From: Piromyces finnis
Taxonomy: Eukaryota; Neocallimastigomycota; Neocallimastigomycetes; Neocallimastigales; Neocallimastigaceae
Length of the DNA stretch: 64,000 nt
NCBI GenBank assembly: GCA_002104945.1
Contig: MCFH01000085.1
Span: forward strand, 1-64,000
Direction of reading: 5' to 3'
The first letter of the stretch is position 1. The number at the start of each line of letters is the position of its first letter. The position numbers were made by a program, and so were the translations under genes. The notes under the pieces are model-generated. The model worked only from the letters and a program-made list of their open reading frames with translations. It did not search any database and was not told the DNA's origin. This document shows positions 14,542-26,465 of the stretch, piece after piece.

Positions 14542-15301
14542 TGATGCAATATATTTCAAAAACACCATAAATAAAATATAATTATGAACGTTAGCAATAG
14601 GGAATGATATATGAATAATATATTAGTTAATATTGTATTTATTTCTATTTTATAATAATAAAAATAAATAATAAAAATAATAAATTTTATAATAATATAA
14701 TTAAATAGATTTTGGTTTAAAGATTCTTTATTTAATTATTATTATTATTATGATTATAACATTAATAACATTCAATACTAATAGGATCGAAAGTTATTAT
14801 TGAATAAATATAAATAGTTAAATATAATGTGTAAATATAAAAATATGTTGATGAAAGTATTATTAATGATAAAATATAACTTTTCTGAAATAGTAAAAAT
14901 AAACAATAAATATTCTTTTCTTTTATAACTAATATTTAAACTGAAGGAAATATAATAAATACTAAATACGTAATTATTAACCTAAAACTAACTTAAACTA
15001 AAACTATTAATATAAAAATAAAATAAAATAAAACTAATACTTAAAACTAAAATATCAAATATTATTTATAAATGAAAAGTTCTCTCCCTTGATATCTTCT
15101 GCTTTAACACTGTCTTTTATATCTTTTCCTTTCTTGTGTAACTAATTATTCTAATGTATGTGTAACATTTGCGTCATAATAATTTATACTAATATAGTTT
15201 AATTATTATTATCATTAGTAATTGATATACAATTTATAAAAGGATTAGATATTATTCATAAAATATTTAAAATATTATATTTTTCTATGCATCTTGCATC
15301 A
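14542..15301 (-). repeat. 5' LTR of element C
   Basis: Bounded by TGATGCAAT and TTGCATCA; 760 bp. The promoter for the minus-strand element should lie here, but no confident TATA or start site was assigned. Confidence 0.85.
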
Positions 15302-15306
15302 AAAAA

Positions 15307-16104
15307 TGATATAATTTGAAAATAATCTTAATTTTGAATTTTACTTCAAAAAGTGATTATTATATTATATCTTTTGTTATAACTATATAAGTTATATTGA
15401 TTAAGATTTAAAATCGTTTTTATAAAAATTAATAAAATTGTTTTGTTAAAACACTAAATTGTTTTATTAGACTTGTTTTTCTAATATTTAAATATTTAAA
15501 ATTTTATTTATTTAAGTATAAAAGTGATTATTAAAATTATAAAATATTAATCTAACTATATAATATTTCTTTATTAATAATAATAATAATGATTAAAATA
15601 AGAATATTTACATGTATTTATATTTTCTTTTGAATTTAAACTATTTACATTAAAACAATAAAATTAATAACTATTTACAATAAAAGTAATTAGAAATAAC
15701 AATAAAAGAAATAATTAAAAGTTAAAGAATATAAAAAGTTGTTTATTTTACAATTAATTAAAGTAATAATTATTTTTAGTATTTTAATAAAAGTGTTTAA
15801 TTATATTATTTTATAACATGAATTATTATATTTGTTTACTTTTAAAGTGTAATTTACTAACGAAGTTATTAAACATTTAATTTAACAATTAATTTAACAA
15901 AAGTTATATATTTTGATCTCGATTAATTAAAGTTTATTATTTTCTTTCAATAATCAAAACATATGCAGTGTTTAGGATTAATTTTATTTAAGAATTTTGG
16001 TAAAGTACTTAATTAAACTATAACTTGTTTTAAGTTACTTTTAGGGTTAACTTAAAAATCAGGTATAATAATAATTTTATATTTATTAATTTCATTATTT
16101 ATTA
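15307..16104 (+). repeat. E-family LTR (fuller copy)
   Basis: Starts TGATATAATTTG after A5 and ends ATTATTTATTA, where other copies end TATCA; this is probably one C-to-T change. It is 798 bp with no ORF. It contains the roughly 200 bp missing from the 5769-6332 copy and matches much of 45441-46118. Followed by AAA and then element D. Confidence 0.65.
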
Positions 16105-16107
16105 AAA

Positions 16108-16728
16108 TGATAACGGATTGGTAGTTATATTACAACTTTTTAACTACTTCTTCTGTTATCTTATATTGTTTTATCTCGACAGCTATTGTACGAGCTTTAA
16201 CAATATCTACTAGTTTTATTAATTTATTTTAAGCTATTTTATAGTTTTAATAGTTTTATTATTTAATAATATTTATATAGAATAATAACACCAGATTTAT
16301 TCTATAAAATATTATTTATTATTAACACAATAATTACAAATTAGACAAGTTTAATTTCGTTTTTATATTTTCTTTTATTTATTGTTCTTACGCTCTTTTT
16401 AACAATAATTTTTATTATATAAAAACTTATTTTTGTCTTTTTAAATATTATTATGTATTCACTAATTAATTATATTAACTATTATTAAAATTTAACTTAT
16501 TATTAGTAATCTAAGTCTTCTCATTTTCTACTAAAAATTATTATTATTCTTTATAATAAAAATTATTTTTATAATTTAACCCAATCAAATATATAAATTT
16601 ATAAAATATTTGATTTTATGTAAATTATATTTTTATAATAAACTATATAAAATTATTTAATAATTATTTTATAATAAAAATTTCTACTAATATCAAATGT
16701 ATAATATATTTATAATTATTATTTATCA
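16108..16728 (-). repeat. 3' LTR of element D
   Basis: 621 bp. The sense end starts TGATAAATAATAATTA right after the purine tract. It shares the TGATAAATAAT terminus with the E LTR read on the minus strand. Confidence 0.88.
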
Positions 16729-17073
16729 AGATTTCCTCCCCTAAGATACGACTTAGTGGTAGCTGATAAAAATATTCATAAATAATAATAAATATATAAG
16801 TTTTTGATATTTTTATACTAAAGATTTAAAAATTTAAATTTTTTTTTTTTTTTCTATATATATATATATATGATAAAAATAATATAAAATAAGGTTTATA
16901 AAAAAAATGATGAAAAATTTGAAAATTTTTATTAATAAAATTTTTTTTTCAAAGAGAAATAAAAAAAATGAAGTGAAATTTTGTTAAATGTCGTAGTGTA
17001 AATATTTTTGTGTTTTTATATATTTTTGTAATGTAATTGTCGTATTATTTGTATATAAATGTTTAATGTGGTT

Positions 17074-19065
17074 TTATCTTTCTTTAAACTTTGAAAATAG
17101 ATGAAATTTTGATTTTAATATGTCGAAATAATGTCGTTTTAAAATTGAAGTTACTGATTTGATATAATCTTTTAGATTGAAAATAATTGAATTTGAAATA
17201 CTTTCTTTTACACTTTTTATTATACTGAAATATATATTCTTAAACGAATTATTTGATGAATTTTTGATTATATCATTTTGTTTATTTCGCTTTTTTCTTG
17301 ATTTTAATTTCCTGTTAATATTAATATTCAAATGATTATATTTTAGAATTTTACTTTTATTTTTATATATCTTGATTTTGTGGCATTTTTCGTGAATAAT
17401 TGGCGTTTTTTCTGCTTCATCACGGCCGACAAGATTTGACTTATTAATTGAAAATTTAATAAGTGAATCGTTTTTAATTCTTTTTGGAAATTTGCTGAAA
17501 TTTGAATGAAAAATGTGATATTTTGGATAAAAATATTTATTTTTAAATTTGAATAAATGTCGAAATTTAATTGAATATAAAAGTTTGTTTTTATTGTTAA
17601 AAGTCGAATTAAAATTTTGAATTTTGATATTATTATTAAATGAATTAAATTGAGATTCATTAATATTTGATGGATTGAAACAATGAATCATTGAAATATT
17701 TGAAAGATTATTTTTATTTTGTTTAAAATTTGAGGGACGAGCAACCATAATAGGAGATGAATTAGTTTTCATGTAGAGAGAGTCATCATCAGGATCAATG
17801 TATAATCGGTGATTCTTTTGAGATTGACGACCTAATATAATATCATAACATGAATCTTCATCTTCTAGAATCCAGAATAATGCATAGATTTTTAAATCAC
17901 CAAATTTAAGAGTTAAATTAACAGCTTGATTTGTTGAAATAACTTGTTTGCTAGCTAATTTAAAGAAAGTTCTCTTAAAATGTGTAATATTATGATTTGC
18001 TGATATTAAATTAAAGAAGGATTTAGTAATAACATTAACATCAGAACCAGTATCTACTAAAACTCGGACAATGTTATTATCAATTGAGCCAATGACAGAA
18101 GCAATGTTGATTTTATTAATGACATTAATTTCGTTATCTGCTATATTGATAATATCATCATCATTGTCATTATCAGCATCATCATTGTTTTCATTATTTT
18201 TATTATTATAATTTTCATTAATGATATTAATAAATGAATTAATATCATCATCATTAAGATCCATATTTTGAATGGCGTTTATTTTCCGAACGTCATTTGG
18301 ATCAAGCTTTAAACCTTTGGCACAAAGTCTTCTGATGATAGGACTGACTGCAAGCAATTGTGCAAAAGAGATACCAGCATTTGTATTATTAAGGGCATCA
18401 AAAATATTATATTCTTTATTTTTGCCCAACATGACAATAGAACGTAGGAAGTCATAATAGTTGCTTTTGGGAGACTTTTTGCTATCTATAACTTCTTCTA
18501 ATTCGTCCTGTTTACTTGGTATATCTGGACCAATTCTTCTTTTATTTCTGGTTTCTTTATTTTTCATCTTAGCAGAGGAAATATTCTTGCCTGCAATTAC
18601 CGAGGGGTCTAAGATGTCTAGGCGGGAAGTAGTGGTATGAAAATTTGAATTTTTCTCATTACGAATTTCTTGCTGTTCTTTCATCTGAGTGGCCTTTGTA
18701 TGTATTGGTAATGGATTTTCTCGAAGTTTCTTTTTCTTCGACTGAGTCACGTGATCCTCATCATCACTTTCATCACTTTCTTCAGAACTTTTTCTCTTGA
18801 ATGCATAAATAAGGTTTTCGATGTCCTTATCATCGACTGTATTTGTCACGTGATCACGTGTAACGTAATCCTTATCATCTTCATTGATTGGATCATCCAC
18901 CAAAGGGTTAGAGAATTTTTCTTTAGAATTTGGAAATTTTTTTGTTTTATGGAAATCACGTGTATCATCAACATAGATTTGCTCATTAATGTTGTTGATG
19001 TTGTGGGTTTGGTTATTATCAATTTTGGAGTTAGAAGGGGAAGATTGAGAACTTCCCCCATTTAA
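17074..19065 (-). CDS. Element D -1 frame: protease plus basic C-terminal region
   Basis: Open from the slip site at 19065 to 17074, about 660 residues if entered by frameshift; no ATG is needed. An acidic linker with DESDDEDH leads into an aspartic protease with LVDTGSDVNVIT, roughly 335 residues from the slip site, and a DIILGRQ motif about 85 residues later. The last 230 residues are Lys/Asn/Ile/Phe-rich, strongly basic, and match no family I recognise. An RT domain would be expected here in an ordinary Ty3/gypsy Pol but is absent, and the frame ends normally about 350 bp before the 3' LTR. The basic tail could bind RNA (speculative). Confidence 0.8.
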   Translation of the reverse strand, partial: LNGGSSQSSPSNSKIDNNQTHNINNINEQIYVDDTRDFHKTKKFPNSKEKFSNPLVDDPINEDDKDYVTRDHVTNTVDDKDIENLIYAFKRKSSEESDESDDEDHVTQSKKKKLRENPLPIHTKATQMKEQQEIRNEKNSNFHTTTSRLDILDPSVIAGKNISSAKMKNKETRNKRRIGPDIPSKQDELEEVIDSKKSPKSNYYDFLRSIVMLGKNKEYNIFDALNNTNAGISFAQLLAVSPIIRRLCAKGLKLDPNDVRKINAIQNMDLNDDDINSFINIINENYNNKNNENNDDADNDNDDDIINIADNEINVINKINIASVIGSIDNNIVRVLVDTGSDVNVITKSFFNLISANHNITHFKRTFFKLASKQVISTNQAVNLTLKFGDLKIYALFWILEDEDSCYDIILGRQSQKNHRLYIDPDDDSLYMKTNSSPIMVARPSNFKQNKNNLSNISMIHCFNPSNINESQFNSFNNNIKIQNFNSTFNNKNKLLYSIKFRHLFKFKNKYFYPKYHIFHSNFSKFPKRIKNDSLIKFSINKSNLVGRDEAEKTPIIHEKCHKIKIYKNKSKILKYNHLNININRKLKSRKKRNKQNDIIKNSSNNSFKNIYFSIIKSVKESISNSIIFNLKDYIKSVTSILKRHYFDILKSKFHLFSKFKER

Positions 19066-19916
19066 TTTAAATGGTTTTGGGTTTTGAGGAGGGTAGCTAT
19101 GATTTTGTTCACATCGGTCATTTCGTTTGGGCAGAAGCGGGCATCATGTCCTTTCTGGTTACAACGGTGGCAGATATGAATTTTCATCTGGGCAAAGCTT
19201 TTGGTCAAAGCATCCAGATCTGATTCTTTAGCTTCTTCTTTAGTAGTCTTTTCATTATCAGTACTACTATTATTTTCGTTATTATTATAAGAGGTTTTAT
19301 CTTCAACTTCTGTTTTTCTCTTATAATAATTATTTTTGTTTTGAGTTCTTTTATTGGGTACATATTCATCATCACTTTCATAAGCAGATAGAAGCTCATC
19401 TGCTTTAATAGCAATGACCATAGCATCCTTTAAAGTTTTTGGTTGTTTGTTAATAAGAGAATTTAATATAGAAGTTCTCCTATTAAAAGCTTTTGTATAA
19501 AGAAAAACAAGTCTTTCTTCAGAAGGCTTGTCCCTTTCTTTAATTTCTTTCAAAAGGTCGTTAAAAGAACGGTTAAATTCTCTAACAGAGCTTTTGTTTA
19601 CTTTTATTTTTTCTAACTTATTTAGGTTTCTATTAGAGGTTTTATCATCCTCAAATAAGTTAGATATTTTATTGATAAATTCATTATAAGATAGGGATCT
19701 ATCTTCATAATAAATATCACTACAAAGATCCTTTGAGTTACCGGTAGTAGCAAGCAAAGCAATTCTCTTCTTTTCTTTTTCAGAAAGAGCTAAGTCTTCT
19801 AAGATATCTTCAAGTTCCATTTTCCATCTGAAGAACTTAGTATCTTTCTTGCCAAGAGGGCTTATTTCTTTAGCCATACTAGCGGCTCTTTCAAAATTGT
19901 TTTTATTTTCAGTCAT
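19062..19916 (-). CDS. gag: Element D Gag
   Basis: 284-aa Gag. A capsid-like region occupies about residues 20-170. An acidic Lys/Asn linker and a CCHC zinc knuckle CHRCNQKGHDARFC near residue 248 complete it. The ATG at 19914-19916 is the first in frame after the primer site. The stop TAA at 19062-19064 sits directly behind the heptamer T TTA AAT. It is shorter than the Gag of C (485 aa) and lacks the Asn-rich tail. Confidence 0.85.
   Translation of the reverse strand: MTENKNNFERAASMAKEISPLGKKDTKFFRWKMELEDILEDLALSEKEKKRIALLATTGNSKDLCSDIYYEDRSLSYNEFINKISNLFEDDKTSNRNLNKLEKIKVNKSSVREFNRSFNDLLKEIKERDKPSEERLVFLYTKAFNRRTSILNSLINKQPKTLKDAMVIAIKADELLSAYESDDEYVPNKRTQNKNNYYKRKTEVEDKTSYNNNENNSSTDNEKTTKEEAKESDLDALTKSFAQMKIHICHRCNQKGHDARFCPNEMTDVNKIIATLLKTQNHLN
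19065..19071 (-). promoter_or_regulatory. Putative -1 frameshift site of element D (T TTA AAT)
   Basis: The gag codons TTA AAT TAA preceded by T form U UUA AAU, a recognised slippery heptamer type. The -1 frame runs without a stop into the protease frame. The same seven bases are kept in copy D' at 560-566. Confidence 0.75.
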
Positions 19917-19996
19917 ATTTAGTAAATAAATAAGATAATTATACTAAATATACTAATTAATAGGAATTATTTAAATTTTCGGCTTTCCCACGGGAC

Positions 19997-20014
19997 GACT
20001 GAGGTTCTCCACCA
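19997..20014 (-). other. Primer binding site of element D
   Basis: The plus strand GACTGAGGTTCTCCACCA ends in CCA, 2 nt from the 5' LTR. It shares TTCTCCACCA with the B/C primer sites but differs upstream, suggesting a different tRNA or isoacceptor. Confidence 0.6.
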
Positions 20015-20016
20015 CT

Positions 20017-20638
20017 TGATAACGGATTGGTAGTTATATTACAACTTTTTAACTACTTCTTCTGTTATCTTATATTGTTTTATCTCGACAGCTATTGTAC
20101 GAGCTTTAACAATATCTACTAGTTTTATTAATTTATTTTAAGTTATTTTATAATTTTAATAGTTTTATTATTTTAATAATATTTATATAGAATAATAACA
20201 CCAGATTTATTCTATAAAATATTATTTATTATTAACACAATAATTACAAATTAGACAAGTTTAATTTCGTTTTTATATTTTCTTTTATTTATTGTTCTTA
20301 CGCTCTTTTTAACAATAATTTTTATTATATAAAAACTTATTTTTTGTCTTTTAAATATTATTATGTATTATTTAACTAACTATATTAACTATTATTAAAA
20401 TTTAACTTATTATTAATAATCTAAGTCTTCTTATTTTCTACTAAAAAATATTATTATTCTTTATATTAAAAATTATTTTTATAATTTAACCCAATCAAAT
20501 ATATAAATTTATAAAATATTTGATTTTATGTAAATTATATTTTTATAATAAACTATATAAAATTATTTAATAATTATTTTATAATAAAATTTTCTACTAA
20601 TATCAAATTTATAATATATTTATAATTATTATTTATCA
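20017..20638 (-). repeat. 5' LTR of element D
   Basis: 622 bp; bounded by TGATAACGG and TTTATCA. About 14 differences from 16108-16728, including a cluster near 20369-20385. Element B begins four bases after its end. Confidence 0.88.
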
Positions 20639-20642
20639 AAAA

Positions 20643-21742
20643 TGATGCGTTGACCGATATATTTTTGAATAATATAATATTTTTAATAAATAATAAATTC
20701 TAATATTTATGATGAAACAATAAATTTAAAATAAAATAAAATATGTTTTATAATTAACAAATAAATCACTCAAAAACTCGAAAATAAACTCTTTTTATTA
20801 TATTTAAATTATCTCTTTATTATATTTATAATTTATTTATTGTCTATTTATTGTCCGCCCCTTATAAAGAAGAATTTTATCTTCCTTTTATACATTTTCA
20901 TTTATTACATGTATTATTATTTTTAACTATTAAATGTTATTATTACTATTGTTATTATTTATTAAAATTAAAAGAATAAATTAAAATTATGTCTTAGTAT
21001 TATAAAATATTATAGAATATTACTTATTTGATTTTCTTATTACTTCAAAATGTTTAAAATTAGAAAAACTATTATAAATTATCATTAACTATCATTAAAT
21101 GTATAATACCTTGAATAAAATAATTAAAATTTAAAATTAAAATAATATTAAATTAAAATAAAAATTAAAATAAAAATTGAAATAAAATTAATAAAATCAA
21201 ATATTAAAAGTATCAATTAATATAAACACATTTTATACAGAAACATAAAAGAGTTCTGTATTTTATCTTTAAAATTGTTATTATTGTTCTATTTCCAGGC
21301 TTTAAATTAATCACTTTTAGTAATAATTACTCAGTTATTTATTTGTTAATTTATATATATAAGTTTGAAAGAATTTCTAAAGAACACTTGGATAAAACAC
21401 TAGAATTAATAATTTAATGTATATCATTTTATTTTTTTAGTTTATTTATTCATTTTTATTTACTTATTATTATTTTATTATTTTAATACATTTTTGGATT
21501 GAGTCGTTTTATTTTATTTAATAATTTATTTTATTATTATCTCTATTAAGTCGTTTTTATTCATAATTTATTATTTAATAAAGAGAATATTATTTATTTA
21601 AAAGAAAGGGTTATATTTCCATAAAATTATTATTTATTCATTTTTAAGGGTTATTATCTTTTATTTTTATTATAAGTCGCTATGGGTTAATTCGTGTTTA
21701 TTCGGCTAGTTTTTATTACGTTTTTATGTGAGTAGCGTATCA
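20643..21742 (-). repeat. 3' LTR of element B
   Basis: 1100 bp, TGATGCGTTGACCG...GTAGCGTATCA on the plus strand. Solo relatives lie at 3526, 46122 and 47204. Confidence 0.92.
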
Positions 21743-21754
21743 AGATCCCCCCAC

Positions 21755-24700
21755 TTAAGTTTGGACTTCGTCCCTGGAAGTCTCATTGTGCCAAGTATGA
21801 TAATGAACTAAATTCTTTTGATGAACATTTCTTTCAGCTATTGCACCACTAATAGGGTCACATAATGTAGCAGTATTAAATTCCATTTTAATAATACGGA
21901 AAGGTCCCATGAAAAATGGATCTAACTTTCTTCTTGAAAAATTTCTAACAAGTACTAAATCACCAGCTGAGAATGCAGTATTCATTGAAGCTTTTTGTTT
22001 TCTTCTATTTTCCCATAATTTATTAGCATTCTGAATATTTTTGGTAACTTCAATAATCCATTCCCAATGTGTAGTAAATTTATTTATTAAATATTCTTCT
22101 GGAGTTTCGTATTCATTTTTATTATTATATTCTATCATAAGTTCAAATGGTTGAAGGTCAGTACGACCATATAATAATTCAAAACTAGAAAATTTTGTTA
22201 CTTCATTTTTACAAGTACGTAGAGCCCATAGAGCAGATGGTAGAACTTCGTCCCATTCTTTATTTGAGTTTCCTAGTAGTCGAATATTTTTAACAATTTC
22301 TCTATTACGATTTTCTACTTGCCCATTTGTTTCTGGATGATAAGTACTAGAATATTGAACATATATACCATATAAATCAAGGAAGCCTTTAGTAGCATCA
22401 GAAGTAAATTGTGGACCATTATCAGTAATTAATATTTCCGGAGTACCATGTCTAGAAAATACATTTGTAAGAAATTTTATAACATCCGTAGATTCAATTG
22501 ACTTTAGTGGTTCAGCTTCAACCCATTTGGTAAAATAGTCTACAAGTACTATTATATATTTATTATTATTTTTAGTTATTGGTAGTGGTCCAATAATATC
22601 TAAACCAACTCTAGTGAATGGTAGACCTGGTTTTGTAGCAAATGATTCAGTACCACTATTAATAGGTTGAGGTCTCTTTAATTGACAATCATGGCAAGTT
22701 TTTACAAGTAGTTCTACATCTTTAGACATATTTTTCCAATAATAATTTTTCTTTAATCGGTTATAAGTTTTATAAAATCCTTCATGACCTATTGAATGTG
22801 CAGCTAATAGTAATTCTATTTTCTCTTCTTTATCTTCGACAACTTTTCTGATATTGTCACCATCTTTATAGTACTTTATTCCATTTATTAAGATAATTTT
22901 CTTTTTAAGAAAGTCTTTAATTTTATTACTTCCTGGATATTCATTAGAATTATTTTCACTGGTGGTACCAATAGATGTATCAGTTACTTCAGTTACAAGT
23001 ACAGCTTCTAAGTCAGTATCATTATCTAATACTTCTTCTTTTTCATTTTCAAATGAAACGGAGGATATTTTTATTTTATTTTCTATATTAAAATAATTAT
23101 TTTTATCAATATTAAAAATATTAGATGGTTCAAATGAATGAATTTTATTAAGATTATTATTATTGTGGATGTTAGAATTATAATAGTTAGTTGTAGTATT
23201 TTCATTTAATTTAGGAAAATCATTTTTATTTATATCTATTTTATTATTTAAGTAGCAAGTGTTATTTAAGTCATTGATATCACTATTCATTACTTCATTA
23301 TAAACAATATCATTATCATATTCAGATAATTCATTTATTTCATTATTTTTAAAATAATTATTATTCTTGCTTTTATCAATATCATTTTTAAAATTTATAT
23401 TTATATTTTTACTCCCATGTGAATTATTATTAGTAGAGATATAATTATTTAAATCAACATTATTAAGTTTAGAATATTTAATTGAATTTACACTTTCATT
23501 AACACAAGAATTTTTATTAAAGTCAATATTTTTATCAATATAAGGATTAATATTGTTATTTTTATTTATTTCATTATCATTAATACATGAATTATTAAAA
23601 TTACAAGAATAAACTATATTTTCATTATTTTTAGAGTAAAAATCTTTATTTGAATTTAAAATATTATTTTTAGTAGTTTCACCATCATTATTATTAAAGG
23701 TAGCTAGTGAAATTTTTATATCATTTTTATTGTCTGGTATTAGTCTAGATAATGCATCAGCGACTACATTTTTCTTTCCTTGTTCATATTTGACTTTTAC
23801 CTTGAGCATACTAAGTGTAGTAACCCAGCGTGTTTGACGAGCATTATTTGGTTCTTTATTATTAAATAAGCCAACTAAAGGTTTATGGTCAGTATATAAT
23901 ATCGTTTCTTCTTTATTCCCACTTATATAAGATTTAAATTTCTTACAACAATAAAAAGCTGCGGTTCCTTCTAAGTCAGTTATACTATAATTAATTTCAC
24001 TATCATTTAAAGACCTACTAACATAATGAATTGGATGTTCAACATTATTTTCATCTTTTTGAAGTAATACACCACCAATACCATTAAGTGATGCATCAGT
24101 TCTTATAATAAAATTTTATCATAGTCAGGATATTTTAAAATAGGAGACTTAATCAGTCTTTCTTTTAGTATTTGGAAACTTTGTTCAGTTTCAGATGTCC
24201 ATTCAAATTTCATACCCTTTTTTAATAATTTAAATAATGGATGAGCAATTTGGGCAAAATCTTTTATAAACTTCCTGTAATATCCTATAGCTCCTAAAAA
24301 TGATCTTAGCTGTGTAAGGTTTGTTGGTGACTTCCAATTTTTAATAGTTTCAATTTTCTTTTCAACTGGTTTGACACCTTCTACTGATAGAATATGACCA
24401 AGGACCTCTACTTCTTGTTTTAAGAAATGACATTTAGAAAGATTTGCTTTTATACCATTTTCTTTTATTATATTAAAAACCTTTTGAAGATCTAATATAT
24501 GTTGTTCAAGACTTGGAGAAAATACTAAAAGGTCATCCATATAAACAAATAAACATTTTCCAATAAGTGGTAGAAATATACGGTTCATTTCTCTTTGAAA
24601 GGTTGCTGGAGCATTACATAAACCAAAAGGCATTACTTTGTAATTATAATTTCCAAATATTGTTGTAAAACATGTTTTATCAATATCTTCTTTTTCATTG

Positions 24701-26465
24701 GTATTTGATGAAAACCAGAGAATAAATCTAATGTAGATAAATATTTTACATTATTACCAATAGAAAATAATATTTCTTCGATGTATGGAAGTGGATATGA
24801 ATCTTTTATTGTTATAGAATTTAATTTTCTATAATCTACACACATCCTCCATTTTCCATTCTTTTTTGGTACTAATAAAACTGGAGAAGACCAAGATGAT
24901 TGTGATGGTTCTATTAAATCATTCTTTAAAAGCTTTCCTATTTCTTCTTTTAGAATTTCCATATGTTCTTTATTAGAAATACGATACATTTTCTGTTTAA
25001 TAGGATCATCTTGATTTAATTTAATTTCATGAGCTAATAATTTTGATTTACCCAAATCATCAGTATCATTAGCTAGAACATCTATATTAGTTATTAAAAG
25101 ATTCTTCAGTTGGTCTTTTGCTTCTTTTTGTGTTTCATCAACTATTTTATTAATAAGTTGTAATTTAGAATCACTAGTAGTTTTAATTTCTAAATCTTGA
25201 TATTTATCATTCTGACTAGTTAAGTAATATATTAATGCATCTTGATTAATTTCTTCATCAAATTCTTCTATTAAGTTAGTTTGATTCATTTCATTAATAC
25301 TTTCAAAAGATCCAATTTTGTGAATATCATCAGTTTTCTGATATAAAGTATGATCAGAAAAGTCCATAATTAATTTCATATTAGCTAAAGTTTCTACACC
25401 AATTAAGACCTGGAATATATCTTCTTTTTCAATAAGTCTAAATATTTCTTTAGATGTTATATTACCAATAGTAATTTCAATTTCATATAGATGCGACTCA
25501 ATAGTAGTATTGGAATAAGCTTGATATAAAGTTTCTCTAATTTTTGAAACTGGTTTTAATGGAATATTATTTTCTAATAAGAATTTTCTAGTAATCATAT
25601 TTATAGATGAACAGGAATCCAAATATACAGTAGTTTCTATTCCTTCTATTTTGCATTTTGATTTCACAACTTTATCTTTTCTTATGGTGGAAAGAATTGT
25701 AGATTCATCCTCAATAATTTTAGTAAATTTTAATGCTTTTGAAAGTTCTGTTTTTAATTTAGGACTAATTTCAAGTAGTTGACCTATTGTTATATTTGCA
25801 AATTTTTCTCCTATATCTTTAGTTATATTATATTTTTCTTGATCTGCTGATATAACTAATCTTTTTGTACCTTTTTCATTTGGTACATCTTTTTCTTTTT
25901 GACTTGGAAGTTCAATCTCTTTTGCTAATTCTATTATTTCCTTTTCTCGTTCTTTTTTATTATTTCGTTTAGCTTTATCTATAGTGGGTTGATTAATGAA
26001 TGAAGGATCTAATTGTTTTAATGCTTCTGTTGAATTAGTGTTATTATTAATATTATTATCATTAATGTTATTATCTATTTTATTACTTTCATTATTATTT
26101 ATATTAGTGTCATTATTCATACTCATATTATTATTAATATTATTATTATAATTATTATTAAGATTATTATTATTATTATTATTTTCATTTTCAATTACAG
26201 TCTCCATTTCTACTTCATTATTTGGAACTTCAATTATATCTTCATAAGTATTATTTAATGGTTCTCTAGTCTCATTACTTGGAACTCTAATTGGTTGTGG
26301 ATTGTCACTTAATTTTTCTTTGGTAGTTCTTTTATATGGTTTAATATCAGTATTCTTTTTAGCTTTTCTTATTACTGGAATAGTAATTTCTTCATTTACT
26401 GGTACTGATATTGTAGCAAAAGTAGTATTGGTTTGATTTATGGGAGTATTCCTTCTCCCACTCAT
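21755..26465 (-). pseudogene. pol: Element B pol, two frameshifts
   Basis: Sense frames are 24633-26465, 24103-24633 and an open stretch from about 24115 containing the 684-aa ORF 21755-23809. Pol begins where the -1 frame leaves gag; an ATG (MSGRR) overlaps the gag stop as ATGA. Domains: acidic/Asn-rich leader, protease with LDSCSSINMIT (D-S-C) near residue 284, RT with VDYRKLN, then a one-base loss in an A run near 24700, RT continuing MPFGLCNAPATFQ and YMDD, a one-base loss in a T run near 24115, RNase H, an Asn-rich spacer, and integrase with HSIGHEG, CHDC, GLDIIGP and TDNGPQF, ending in a GPF-type C-terminal module. Adding one base at each break restores normal domain order. Confidence 0.88.

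Larger units (their letters stand above)
16108..20638 (-). mobile_element. Non-autonomous LTR element D (gag and protease only)
   Basis: 4.5-kb element bounded by LTRs 16108-16728 and 20017-20638 (TGATAACGG...TTTATCA on the plus strand). A primer site lies inside the 5' LTR (19997-20014) and a purine tract at 16729-16745. The interior encodes Gag (19062-19916) and, by -1 frameshift, a protease with a basic tail (17074-19065). There is no RT, RNase H or integrase and no room for them. The LTRs differ at about 14 positions, so it is older than A and B. D' at 1-3521 has the same organisation, showing that this short form was itself replicated. Confidence 0.85.
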
